A stretch of DNA of 64,000 bases, taken from Palsa-504 sp963822765. Its GTDB lineage: Bacteria; Actinomycetota; Actinomycetes; Streptosporangiales; Streptosporangiaceae. The stretch is from positions 310,001-374,000 of the forward strand of contig CAWGJL010000005.1 of NCBI GenBank assembly GCA_963822765.1, in the 5' to 3' direction. Below are positions 34,797 to 43,383 of the stretch, in pieces; the first letter of the stretch is position 1; every line of letters begins with the position of its first letter. The notes under the pieces were generated by a model. That model searched no databases. It had not been told where the DNA came from and was given only the letters and a program-made list of their open reading frames with translations. Position numbers and translations under genes: made by a program.

Positions 34797-37337
34797 GTGG
34801 ACCAGGCCCAGGCTCATCTGCCCGAGGAGCCCAACCGCTTCATCGGCCGCGAGCGCGAGATCGCCGAGCTGCGCCGGGTGCTGCGGCAGGCGCGCGCGCT
34901 GACCCTGTGCGGGCCCGGCGGCATCGGGAAGACCCGGCTCGCGCTGCGGATCCTGGCCGCGGCGGCCGCGGAGTTCCCCGACGGGACGTTCCTGGTCGAG
35001 CTGGCCGACCTGCGTCGGGCCGACCTGCATCAGGCCAACCTGGTCGTCTCGCGAGTGGCGGCCGCCCTCGGCGTCAGCGAAGAGGCCGGGCGGCCGCTGG
35101 CGGACACGCTGGCCGACGCGCTGCGACCGCGCCGTCTGGTGCTGGCCCTGGACAACTGCGAGCACCTGATCGAGGCGTGCGCCGAGGTAGCCGGGCGGCT
35201 GCTGGCCGGCGCGCCGGGCCTGCGGGTGCTGATCACCAGCCGTGAGCCACTGCGGATCGCGGCCGAGACCGTGTGGCAGGTGCCGCCGCTGTCGGTCGCG
35301 CCGGCCGGCCCGGCGACGCTCCGGTACGAGGCCGAAGCGCCCCGGTACGAGACGGAGGCGCCCCGGTCCGGGGCCGAAGCGCCCCGGTACGAGACGGAGG
35401 CGCTGCGGTACGAGGCGGTGCGGTTGTTCGGCGAGCGGGCGGCGGCGGCGGATCCCGGGTTTGTCGTCGACGCGGGCAACGCGGTGGCGGTGGCCGCCGT
35501 CTGCCGCGCCCTGGACGGCATCCCGCTCGCGATCGAGCTGGCCGCGGCGCGGGTCCGGGTGCTGTCGCCGGAGCAGATCAGGGCGCGCATGGACGACCGG
35601 TTCGGGCTGCTGACCGCGGGCGACCGGTCCGCCGCGCCCCGGCACCAGACGCTGCGGGCCACCATCGAGTGGAGCTACGAGCTGCTCGCGCCCGCCGAGC
35701 GGGTGTTGTTCCGGCGGCTGTCGGTGTTCTCGGGCTGGTCGCTGGAGATGGCCGAGGCCGTGTGCGCTGACCACGAGATCCCCGCCGCCGACGTGCTCGG
35801 GCTGATCGCCGCGCTGATGGACAAGTCGCTGGTGGCGCCCGAGCCGGCCGTGCTCGGCCAGGCCCGGTACCGGATGCTGGACACGATCAGGGAGTACGCC
35901 GCGGGGCTGCTGGCCGAGGCGGGCGAGTCCGCCGCGTTCGGGCTGCGGCTCCGGGAGTACAGCCTGCGGACCGCGGAGCGGAACCTGGCCATCGGGATGG
36001 CCCGGATCCCGGCCTCCTGGGCGGCCCGGGTGGACACGTTCCGCCGGTACGACGTCGAGGCCGGGAACCTGGCCCAGGTGCTGGACTGGTGCCTGGCGCA
36101 CGGCGACGCGGAGACCGGGCTGCGGATGTGCACCGCGGTCAGCCCGTGCTGGATCGTGTGGGGCACGTTCGCCGAGGGCCGGGAGTGGCTGGACCCGTTG
36201 CTGGCCCTGGCGGCGGCATCGGTCGTTCCGGCCGGGGTGCGGGGCGCGGCCACGGTGGTGCGCGCCCAGCTCGCCATGTCCAGCGATCCCGCCGCGGCCG
36301 AGCCGCTGGCCAGCACCGGACTGGAGCTGTGCCGCGAGGCCGGCGACGCGTTCTGGACCGCGGTCGCGCTGAACCTGCTCGGCGAGATCGCACTGCACAC
36401 CGGGCGGGCGGAAGAAGCGGCCGACCGGGTGAACCAGGCGCTGGCCGCCGCGCAGGCGGCGGGCGACGGGTGGAACGAGGGCTACGCGCTGGGCACCAGA
36501 GCGGCCCTCGCGGCCCTGGCCGGCAAGCTGCGCGAGGCCGAGCAGCTGGCCAGCGCCTCGGTCACGGTCATGCGGCGCATCGATCACCAGTGGGGTGCGG
36601 CCCGGGCCCTGCTCGGCCTGGGTGACCTGGCCCGGCTCCGCGGTCACCCGGGCGAAGCGCACCGCCAGTACGTCGAGGCGCTGCCCATCTTGCAGGAGGT
36701 CGGCGCCCGGCCGGAGATCGCGCGGTGCCTGGCGGGCCTGGGCCGGGTGGCCATGGACCTCGGCGCGACCGAGCAGGCCCGGCAGCAGCTGGCCGCGAGC
36801 CTGCGGCTCAGCCAGGCCACCGGCGCGCGCATCGGCGTGGCGCGCGGGCTGGAGGCGTTTGCCGCGCTGGCCATTCACGAGCACCGGCCCGAACTCGCCG
36901 TACAGCTGATCGCGGCGGCCAGCGCACTGCGGGAGAACGCCGGGCTGCCGCCGCTGCCCGGGGCCCGGGCCGAACGCTACCTGGCTCCGGCGCGGCGCCT
37001 GGGCGACGCCGCGGTGGCCCGGCTGTGGGCCCGCGGGCTCGCTCGCAACAGCGAGGACGCGGTGGCGCTGGCCCTGGCGGAGGAACCGCCCGAGGGTGAG
37101 AGCCCGGCGCTGACGGTGGTGCAGGCCTACGAGGTGGCAAGCGCGCCGCCGAGCTCGCTGACCCGCCGGGAACAGCAGATCGCGGCGCTGATCGCGGCCG
37201 GGCACAGCAACAAGGAGATCGCCGCCGAGCTGTCCATCAGCCCGACCACCGCGGCCCGGCACGTGGCCAACATCTTGGCCAAACTGGGTTTCCGGTCGCG
37301 CACCCAGATCGCGGCGTGGGTCACCGATCAGCAGTGA
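34797..37337 (+). CDS. Large ATPase regulator with C-terminal LuxR HTH domain
   Basis: The product is 846 residues from GTG 34797. FIGREREIAELRRVL starts an NB-ARC/AAA-like ATPase, with Walker A LCGPGGIGKTRLAL near residue 38-51 and Walker B LVLALDNCEHL near 105-115, then ITSREPL. Residues 176-209 hold five 7-residue tandem repeats. A middle winged-helix (LRATIEWSYELLAPAERVLF) and a TPR-like region of about 350 residues follow. LTRREQQIAALIAAGHSNKE begins the HTH at the C-terminus (about residues 785-840). Such LAL/AfsR-like proteins integrate a metabolic signal and activate neighbouring or secondary-metabolism genes. The target is unknown. Confidence 0.88.
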   Translation: MDQAQAHLPEEPNRFIGREREIAELRRVLRQARALTLCGPGGIGKTRLALRILAAAAAEFPDGTFLVELADLRRADLHQANLVVSRVAAALGVSEEAGRPLADTLADALRPRRLVLALDNCEHLIEACAEVAGRLLAGAPGLRVLITSREPLRIAAETVWQVPPLSVAPAGPATLRYEAEAPRYETEAPRSGAEAPRYETEALRYEAVRLFGERAAAADPGFVVDAGNAVAVAAVCRALDGIPLAIELAAARVRVLSPEQIRARMDDRFGLLTAGDRSAAPRHQTLRATIEWSYELLAPAERVLFRRLSVFSGWSLEMAEAVCADHEIPAADVLGLIAALMDKSLVAPEPAVLGQARYRMLDTIREYAAGLLAEAGESAAFGLRLREYSLRTAERNLAIGMARIPASWAARVDTFRRYDVEAGNLAQVLDWCLAHGDAETGLRMCTAVSPCWIVWGTFAEGREWLDPLLALAAASVVPAGVRGAATVVRAQLAMSSDPAAAEPLASTGLELCREAGDAFWTAVALNLLGEIALHTGRAEEAADRVNQALAAAQAAGDGWNEGYALGTRAALAALAGKLREAEQLASASVTVMRRIDHQWGAARALLGLGDLARLRGHPGEAHRQYVEALPILQEVGARPEIARCLAGLGRVAMDLGATEQARQQLAASLRLSQATGARIGVARGLEAFAALAIHEHRPELAVQLIAAASALRENAGLPPLPGARAERYLAPARRLGDAAVARLWARGLARNSEDAVALALAEEPPEGESPALTVVQAYEVASAPPSSLTRREQQIAALIAAGHSNKEIAAELSISPTTAARHVANILAKLGFRSRTQIAAWVTDQQ
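35322..35426 (+). repeat. Five exact-period 21-bp tandem repeats in the LuxR-ATPase gene
   Basis: Units start at 35322, 35343, 35364, 35385 and 35406, each coding R-Y/S-E/G-x-E-A-P/L. The exact period keeps the frame. The repeat lies between the ATPase core and its winged helix, where related proteins have a short loop. Confidence 0.75.
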
Positions 37338-37445
37338 CGAGAGTGACAGTACGCAATTGCACTCTGTCTAGGTTGGTCGGTACTGACCATTATGCCCCTT
37401 GAACAGGGAGTTCTTTATCCAGTTCTCACCATGCGATAGTGGATT

Positions 37446-37457
37446 ACGCAATTGCGT
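37446..37457. promoter_or_regulatory. Palindrome ACGCAATTGCGT, likely operator
   Basis: A perfect 12-bp palindrome lies 70 bp before the ATG at 37528. A second, nearly identical half-plus copy ACGCAATTGC stands at 37351-37360, so a dimeric repressor or activator could bind two sites 95 bp apart in the gap after the LuxR gene. Confidence 0.45.
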
Positions 37458-37527
37458 TGAGGGTAGACGGGACGCCGGGGAGCCTGCCGGGTTACAATCC
37501 AGGGAAGGAACCGAAAGGAACCGGAGC

Positions 37528-37915
37528 ATGCTCACCATCCGCAAGGCGGTTGCGACTCGCATCCCGCCCGATCAGTTCCGGGCCGGGATCGAGGCCCTGA
37601 CGTCCAGATCGGGGACCTCTGGACCGGGCCCGGGCGATGCCGAGGTCGAGGCCCGGCTGCGCGAGCTGGCCCTGCACCTGGCCAGCTACCCGGACCTGCG
37701 GGTCTCGGTAATCATCTACGAGGACGGCAGCGCCGAGCTTGAGGTGCTGCACGCCGGGCCGCCGCACCACACCGAGGCCACCATCGACCGGCGGGAAGTT
37801 CGCCGGGCAGCCCGCGGCCGAATCGGGCTGGGTCGTGGACCTGACCGGCGACTCGGCGCTCGAGCACGCCACCGAGCTGATCCGCGGCACGCTGCGGACG
37901 GCCAGCACCTCCTGA
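37528..37915 (+). pseudogene. Frameshifted hypothetical protein
   Basis: ATG 37528 with GGAACCGGAGC upstream starts MLTIRKAVATRIPPDQFRAG and continues through LRELALHLASYPDLRVSVII and YEDGSAELEVLHAGPPHH. Near 37794 the frame breaks; another frame carries on as GKFAGQPAAESGWVVDLTGD and SALEHATELIRGTLRTAS to TGA 37913-37915. Restored length is about 128 residues. The family is not recognised. It lies downstream of a palindromic candidate operator and convergent to the STAS gene. Confidence 0.5.
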
Positions 37916-37925
37916 CCGGCGGGAC

Positions 37926-38282
37926 CTACGGCTCCTGGGCCTTCAGCTTCTGGAGCACCTCGGCCAGGTCGCGAGCGAGGGGTATCTGACGGTCCAGCCC
38001 GGTGACCCGGAACAGCCGACGGGTCTGCGTCCGGGTGCAGACCACGTACATGCTGGTTCCCTGGGCGGCCGCCTCGCGGGCCGCACCCGCGAGCGCCCCC
38101 AGCCCGGTCGCGTCGATGAAGCTGACCCGGTCCAGGTCGGCCACCAGCGGAACGCCGTCAGCGGCCAGGGCGGACAAGCGCTCGCGCAGCCGCGCCACGG
38201 TGGCGATATCGACCTCGCCGGCGACGGTGACGACCACGTATCCCGGCTCGCGCCGGGCCCGGACGGTCAGGACTTTGGCCAT
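37926..38282 (-). CDS. STAS-domain anti-anti-sigma factor
   Basis: The product is 118 residues. GYVVVTVAGEVDIATVARLR, then PLVADLDRVSFIDATGLGAL, then FRVTGLDRQIPLARDLAEVL give the complete STAS fold. The motif around the phosphorylation site is D-A-T-G; many partner-switching proteins have D-S-x-G or D-x-S-G, so the phosphoacceptor would have to be the Thr. It probably binds an RsbW-type kinase such as the one at 32432-32833, releasing a sigma factor, but no sigma gene is adjacent. Confidence 0.85.
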   Translation of the reverse strand: MAKVLTVRARREPGYVVVTVAGEVDIATVARLRERLSALAADGVPLVADLDRVSFIDATGLGALAGAAREAAAQGTSMYVVCTRTQTRRLFRVTGLDRQIPLARDLAEVLQKLKAQEP

Positions 38283-38944
38283 GGCCGGTTACCGGCCCAG
38301 CCGGGTACCGGTTAACGGCCCCAGGCCGGTCCGGCTGCCTGCCGCCGGGGCTGGGCGGGCCACGCCCGATGCCAGCGCGCGAAACGCCGTCACCAGGCCA
38401 TGTTACGGGTAACGCACCCGATAACTACAGGGCGCACGTATAAAAATGAGACGAGAAGTCACGTGCTGCCGTGATAATTGCCGCCAACGACTAGCCGCCA
38501 GCCCGCTGGCACGGACCAGACCACGTTCTGGGCCGACCGCGGCGGCGTCTGGCGCGTCGATCTACCGCGACTTCCCTGCCGTTCGTCACGCCCGTTGCCG
38601 TCCGGCCGGCAACGACTTAGAAAGGGCGCGCCACGCGCCTTTGTGATCATTTATACCCGGACACCCGATTGTTCGCGTTAACAGCAATCGGTTGCGCCCT
38701 TCTGGTCGTTCCTGAATTCTTGACGGCGGCCGCCAGGTAAGCGCACGATAGCGGCAAGGCCCGCACGAGCATCCCGCCCGTCTGAGGGCTATGTGCTGGG
38801 CAGGGGCGCCTGCCCGGCATCGCCACAGGACCCCGCGCCCCTCCCTTGCGGGGTCCTGCGGTCATTTCGGCCGGCATTTCCGGAAATGCATTTACTAAGC
38901 GCGATATTGATTCATTGCAGGCGCATATCCCGCGTGCTTGGCGC
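38283..38944. other. Long intergenic region
   Basis: About 660 bp without a supported gene. It has AT-rich patches (ATAAAAATGAG near 38441, TTTGTGATCATTTATA near 38639) and ends with the hairpin at 38826-38858. It may carry promoters for the STAS gene on the minus strand; no RNA gene is recognised. Confidence 0.4.
38826..38858. terminator. Rho-independent-type terminator hairpin
   Basis: CAGGACCCCGC and GCGGGGTCCTG are perfect 11-bp complements with an 11-base loop. It lies downstream of the convergent AhpD-like gene, whose stop is at 38945, so it probably ends that transcript. Confidence 0.6.
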
Positions 38945-39421
38945 TCAGCCCCAGGTTCCGCCCGCCACCTGCCCGGTGCTGACGTTGAGCCGGTTGAACA
39001 GGTTGGTCGTGGCAATGGTGAGGACGAGGGCGGCCAGCCCTTTCTCGTCGTAATGCCGGGCGGCCTCGTCCCAGATCTGGTCGCAGACCGGATCGGCTCG
39101 GTCGCTGAGCCGGGTGACGGCTTCGGTCAGGGCGAGCGCGGCGCGCTCGGCCTCGGTGAAGAACGGCGCCTCCCGCCAGGCGGCCACGGTGAACAGCCGC
39201 TCGTCGGTCTCCCCGGCCTGCTTCGGCCCCCTGCGAGCCCGCGTTGACGCACGAGCTGCAGCCGTTGATCTGGCTGGCCCGCAGGTGGACCAGGTTCAGG
39301 GTCGCCGCCGGGACGCCGCCCTTCGCCGTGGCCGCGTGCAGGGCCTCGACGGCCTGCCAGGCGCCGGGCAGGACCGCGGCCGGGTTCTTCATCCGGGCTG
39401 CAACGTGGTTGCCGTCTGCAT
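38945..39421 (-). pseudogene. Carboxymuconolactone decarboxylase/AhpD-like protein, frameshifted
   Basis: ATG 39421 with GAGGAAGCTC upstream is followed, after an early shift, by RMKNPAAVLPGAWQAVEALH and NLVHLRASQINGCSSCVNAG, the AhpD-type start with its CxxC active-site pair. Around 39232 the frame breaks again and continues in another as RLFTVAAWREAPFFTEAERA, then ALALTEAVTRL and VLTIATTNLFNRLNVSTGQV. Restored, it is a typical protein of about 155 residues that reduces peroxides or alkyl hydroperoxides. An ECF sigma fragment lies just upstream; such pairs (CMD plus sigma) are common in actinobacteria. Confidence 0.72.
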
Positions 39422-39447
39422 GAGCTTCCTCCAGGTCTTGATCGGGT

Positions 39448-39663
39448 CTATCCGGGTAGACCGACGCCGGCGGAGGAATGTCGCACCGAGACCCGCAGGT
39501 AACTAGCCACGTCATGGGCGGCGGACCGGTCGCCCAGGACCAGGAAGGCCAGCCGGGTCAGGCCGAGCGCGTGTTCCCGGTACAGCGCCGTCACCGCGTG
39601 CGCGGCGTCCTCGGTACCGGGAGCGCGAGCGGCCGGCGGCAGGCCCGTCAGGTCGTTTCCCAC
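39448..39663 (-). pseudogene. ECF sigma factor remnant with internal deletion
   Basis: ATG 39663 leads to AVTALYREHALGLTRLAFLV and LGDRSAAHDV, sigma-70 region 2.1 of an ECF factor. The sequence then jumps to ASYLRVSVRHSS, which corresponds to later region 2, so a short deletion removed the core-binding and -10 recognition helices. Region 4 is missing entirely. Nothing functional remains, but the pairing with the AhpD-like gene points to a former stress-response unit. Confidence 0.6.
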
Positions 39664-39706
39664 ACCTCAGAAACGCCAGAACGCCCCGAAGGTTGCCTCG
39701 GGCGGG

Positions 39707-40861
39707 TCAGCCCGGGTCGGCGAGGGCGGCACGGTGGGCTTGCGGGCCGCCGGCCAGGCGCTCGGCGGACCAGGCCCGGCGGTAGTACAGCTGCGCGTCG
39801 CGTTCCCACGTGGAGCCGGCGGCGCCGAACAAGTGGCTGGCGGTGTCGGTCACCGTGCGGTAGGCCTGCCCGGCGCGCAGCGCGGCCACCCGCGCCGCGG
39901 TCGCCGCCTCGGCGTCGCCCGCCGCGGCGGCGACCGCGGCGTACCGGACGACGGCCTCGGCTTCCTGGAAGGACTCGAGGATCTCCACGCAGGCGTGCGC
40001 GACAGCCCGGAAGGAGCCGGTCGGGCGGCCGTTCTGCTCCCGGTCCCTGGCGTACAGCACGGCCGTGTCCAGGCACCAGCCGATACCGCCCGCGGCCTCG
40101 GCCGCGGTGGCGAGCAGGAAGTCCCGCTCGGCGCGCTCCAGGGCGGCGACGGCCTGGCCGTCCTGGACGAGCAGCACGGCCGGGGTCGCGTTGAAGGTGG
40201 TCATGGCGACCCGCCGGGTCAGGTCCAGGCTCCGCTGCGCGGTGACCCTGAAACCCGGGGCGCCCGCTTCGACCAGGAACATGGCGGGCACCGACCCGGC
40301 CCGGGCCGACACCATCACGATGGCCGCCACGTGCGCCGCGACGACGTACCAGCAGGAGCCGTAGAGCCGCCAGCCGTGCGGGGTCAGGTGAGCGTTGACC
40401 CCGGCCGGTCCCGACGACCAGCGGCCGTCCCGGCCGGCGGCCGCGATCGTGCCGGTCACCGACCCGCCGGCCAGCAGCGGCAGCCAGCGCTTGGCGGCCG
40501 CCGCGCCGTCGGCGGTCATCGGGCCGTCGGCGGCGCCGTCACCGGTGGCCGCGAGCAGGACGCCGGCCGCCAGCCCGCTGGGCAGGAACGGACCCGGGTA
40601 CAGGGCGTGCCCGAGCTCGGTGTGGACCACGCCCGCGTCGGCCTGCGACAGGCCCCGCCCGCCGAACTCCTCGGGCACCGTCAGCCCGGCCAGGCCCAGC
40701 TCGGCCGCCAGCCGGGTGTGCAGCTCCGGGCCGTACCCGGGCTCGGCGTCGATCATGGCCCGCAGCGCGTCCGAGGGCAGCTGGCCGGCCAGGAAATCGC
40801 GCACGGTATCCCGCAGCACCCGCTGGTCGTCGGTGAGGACCAGTGAGTCGCTGATCGCCAT
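39707..40861 (-). CDS. Acyl-CoA dehydrogenase family protein
   Basis: The product is 384 residues from ATG 40861, which has GAGGAG about eight bases upstream. N-terminal helices (LTDDQRVLRDTVRDFLAGQL) lead to LGLAGLTVPEEFGGRGLSQA and ELGHALYPGPFLPS. The FAD region contains WCLDTAVLYARDREQNGRPT, normally QYxxxRxQFGxPI, and the end has HLFGAAGSTWERDAQLYYRR. This C-terminal pattern is that of the FadE subunits acting on CoA esters of sterol side chains or branched acids. The electron acceptor is ETF. A crotonase gene follows 1.6 kb away on the same strand. Confidence 0.85.
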   Translation of the reverse strand: MAISDSLVLTDDQRVLRDTVRDFLAGQLPSDALRAMIDAEPGYGPELHTRLAAELGLAGLTVPEEFGGRGLSQADAGVVHTELGHALYPGPFLPSGLAAGVLLAATGDGAADGPMTADGAAAAKRWLPLLAGGSVTGTIAAAGRDGRWSSGPAGVNAHLTPHGWRLYGSCWYVVAAHVAAIVMVSARAGSVPAMFLVEAGAPGFRVTAQRSLDLTRRVAMTTFNATPAVLLVQDGQAVAALERAERDFLLATAAEAAGGIGWCLDTAVLYARDREQNGRPTGSFRAVAHACVEILESFQEAEAVVRYAAVAAAAGDAEAATAARVAALRAGQAYRTVTDTASHLFGAAGSTWERDAQLYYRRAWSAERLAGGPQAHRAALADPG

Positions 40862-40968
40862 GGGGCTGCTCCTCACGCGGGCCGCGGCAGGTCATGTTGG
40901 CTGCCAACACGATCCTATGCAGTCGGTCGAGACCGGCGTACGGCGGCGACATGCCTAGTATGTGACCG

Positions 40969-41334
40969 ATGAGCGAGTCCGGTCGGCCAGGTTCGGAGGC
41001 GGCGTGGGCCAAGCTCGGAGCGGAACCGGGGCTGTGCCTGACCTGCCGGCACGCCTTGCTCAACCAGACGCGGCGGGGGACCGCGTACCTGCGGTGCGGA
41101 CGCTCGGCCTGGGATGAGCGGCTGGTGCGGTACCCGCGGCTGCCGGTCACCGAGTGCGCGGGGTTCGAGGCGCTCCAGACGGGGCATGCGGCGGGAACCA
41201 CGGACCGTTCGGCCGAAAACTTACGGCCCCGGCGGCCCGCTCCTGAGGCCGGTCCAGAGCCTGGGACACTAGGGACGGAGGGACAGCGCCGGGCGGGTGA
41301 GGAGGCCGGTTGGCGGGTGCAGCGCGAGAGGTAG
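40969..41334 (+). CDS. Small cysteine-containing hypothetical protein
   Basis: The product is 121 residues from ATG 40969. The N-terminal 60 residues hold CLTCRHALLNQTRRGTAYLR, CGRSAWDERLVRYPRLPVTE and CAGF, giving four cysteines in the order CxxC...C...C of a small zinc-binding protein seen in actinobacteria. The C-terminal half is Pro/Gly/Arg-rich and perhaps not conserved, so the original stop may have been lost. Function unknown. Confidence 0.6.
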   Translation: MSESGRPGSEAAWAKLGAEPGLCLTCRHALLNQTRRGTAYLRCGRSAWDERLVRYPRLPVTECAGFEALQTGHAAGTTDRSAENLRPRRPAPEAGPEPGTLGTEGQRRAGEEAGWRVQRER

Positions 41335-41342
41335 CGGGGCGG

Positions 41343-42444
41343 ATGGCGGCCGCGGCGGCGGACTGGCTCGGCTCGCTCGATCCGGCGCAGCGCGCGGTGG
41401 CCACCGGGAGCGCGCCCAGCCCGGACGCCGGGACGGACGCGGAACGCAGGCGGTGGTTCTACACCCCCACCGACCACGGCGGGCTGACCCTCGGGGCGCA
41501 GCGGCCGGCCCAGCAGCGGCTGGCCCACCGGCTGGTGGCCAGCGGCCTGTCCGCCGCCGGGTACGTCACGGTGGCGACCATCGTGGGCCTGGACAACGTG
41601 CTCGACCGGGTCGAGGGCTGGAGCGTCGACTGGGGGCGCGAGCGCGGACGTGACCCGGGGATGTACTACCTGAGGGTGTTCGGCGAGCCGGGCGGGGCGG
41701 CGCCGTGGGGGTGGCGGTTCGGCGGCCACCACGTCTCGCTGAACAACCTGATCACCGGCGGCGCGGTCCGCGCGGTGACGCCGTGCTTCCTGGGCGCCGA
41801 CCCGGCGGTCTCGCCGCTGCTGGGCTCAGCGCCGCTGCGCCCGCTGGCCGGGGCCGAGGACCTGGCCCTGGACCTGGTCCGGTCGCTGGACCCGGACCAG
41901 CGTGCCCGCGCGATCCTGCTCGACCGGGCGCCCTCGGACATCGTGGGCGGCAACCGGTCCCGGCTGGCCGACGGGGACCAGATGATGTACCTGAGCGAGC
42001 TGTGGCGCCGGCCGTTCACCGAGCCGGAGCTCGCCGGGCCGATCGCCAGGATGGACACCGACAACGAGCGCGCTTCCGGCTATGACGATGGCGACTACCA
42101 GCGGCTCGCGCTGACCAGGGCGCCCAAGGGGCTGCCGGCCCGGGACCTGGACGGCGGGCAGCGCGACCTGCTGCGCGCGCTGCTCGGCGCGTACCTGGGG
42201 CGGGTGCCGGAGGGACTGGCCCCCGGCTACGACGACGCCGCGCTGGACGGCGTGTGCTTCGCCTGGGCCGGGCCGGCGGCCGGGCCAGCCGCTGTACTAC
42301 CGGGTGCAGGGCCCGCGGCTGCTCCTGGAGTACGACAACACCCAGCGGCAGGCGAACCACGCGCACTCGGTGTGGCGGGACCCGGCGGCCGACTTCGGGT
42401 ACGACGTGCTCGGCGCGCACCTGGCCGAGCACCACCTGCGCTGA
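41343..42444 (+). pseudogene. DUF3500 protein, frameshifted near the 3' end
   Basis: From ATG 41343 the sequence MAAAAADWLGSLDPAQRAVA, then RRRWFYTPTDHGGLTLGAQR, GLSAAGYVTVATIVGLDNVL, YYLRVFGEPG and WGWRFGGHHVSLNNLI follows DUF3500, which has a conserved GGHH...N motif and probably binds metal. Near 42280 the frame breaks; another frame gives GQPLYYRVQGPRLLLEYDNT, then QANHAHSVWRDPAADFG and LAEHHLR to TGA 42442-42444. One-base correction gives about 366 residues, the full family length. The function of the family is unknown. Confidence 0.72.
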
Positions 42445-42469
42445 GCCGCCTTTCGCTGAGCCGTCTTCG

Positions 42470-43282
42470 TTAACCGGCCGGGTCGGCGAAGCGGGGCGGG
42501 CGCTGCTCGAACGCCGCGGCGACCGCCTCGGCCTGGTTCGGGCTGCCGATCAGCGCGCCGATCTCCTGCTGCTCGGCGGCGAAGCCGGTCTTCAGGTCGG
42601 CCCGGCCGGCCAGGTCCAGCAGCCGCTTGGCGGCCCGGATGGCGTCCGGGCTGCGCCCGGCGATGGACCGGGCCAGCTCCAGCGCGGCCTGGCGCGGGTC
42701 GGGGTCGACCCGGGTGGCCAGGCCCAGCGCCACCGCCTCCGTGCCGCTGACCATGCGCCCGGTGAAGGTCAGCTCCTTGGCCACGTCCCGGCCGACGAGC
42801 TCGGGGAGCAGCTGGGAGCCGGTCATGTCGGGGATCAGGCCCCACCTGATCTCCAGCACCGACAGCCGGGCGTCCGGGGTCACGATCCGGATGTCGGCGC
42901 CGAGCGCGATCTGCAGCCCGCCGCCCAGCGCGTTCCCGGATATCGCGGCGATGACCGGGACCGGGACCTCGGTCCACACGTACGCGGCGCGCTGCCCGGT
43001 GGCCTTGGCCGGGCCGCCGCCGGGCGGCAGGTCGACGAGGGCGCTGAGCCGCTCGCCGTCGCGCATGGCCTGGAACGAGCCGAAGTCCAGGCCCGCGCAG
43101 AAGTCCGGTCCCGCACCGGACAGGACCACCGCGCGGACCCCGGGCTCGGCCTTGAGCCGCTCGCCCGCGGCGACCAGGCCGGCGAACATCGCCCCGTCCA
43201 GGGCGTTGCGCTTCTCCGGCCTGCTCAGCCGGACATCGGCCACGCCGTCGGTGATCGTCACGCTGACTCGCTGCTCGGTCAT
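42470..43282 (-). CDS. Enoyl-CoA hydratase/isomerase (crotonase) family protein
   Basis: The product is 270 residues from ATG 43282, with AAGGAGC upstream. The oxyanion-hole motifs are SGAGPDFCAGLDFG near residue 56 and AAISGNALGGGLQIALGADI near 115. In place of the first catalytic Glu (GGGxE) there is Gln, while the second, in LEIRWGLIPD, is present. The protein may therefore be an isomerase, hydrolase or other crotonase-fold enzyme rather than a classical hydratase. It probably acts in beta-oxidation, in line with the acyl-CoA dehydrogenase at 39707-40861. Confidence 0.85.
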   Translation of the reverse strand: MTEQRVSVTITDGVADVRLSRPEKRNALDGAMFAGLVAAGERLKAEPGVRAVVLSGAGPDFCAGLDFGSFQAMRDGERLSALVDLPPGGGPAKATGQRAAYVWTEVPVPVIAAISGNALGGGLQIALGADIRIVTPDARLSVLEIRWGLIPDMTGSQLLPELVGRDVAKELTFTGRMVSGTEAVALGLATRVDPDPRQAALELARSIAGRSPDAIRAAKRLLDLAGRADLKTGFAAEQQEIGALIGSPNQAEAVAAAFEQRPPRFADPAG

Positions 43283-43383
43283 GGGGTGCTCCTTCGTTGC
43301 GCTCCCATGACCTTAGCCAGCGGCGAGGTAGCTGGCCGCGATAGCCCGCGAATGACGGCGGGGCGTGGCAGGATCGGACCGTC

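Noticed and set aside
34728..37262. 844-codon open frame antisense to the LuxR-ATPase
   Set aside because: Shadow frame of a GC-rich gene, without recognisable domains.
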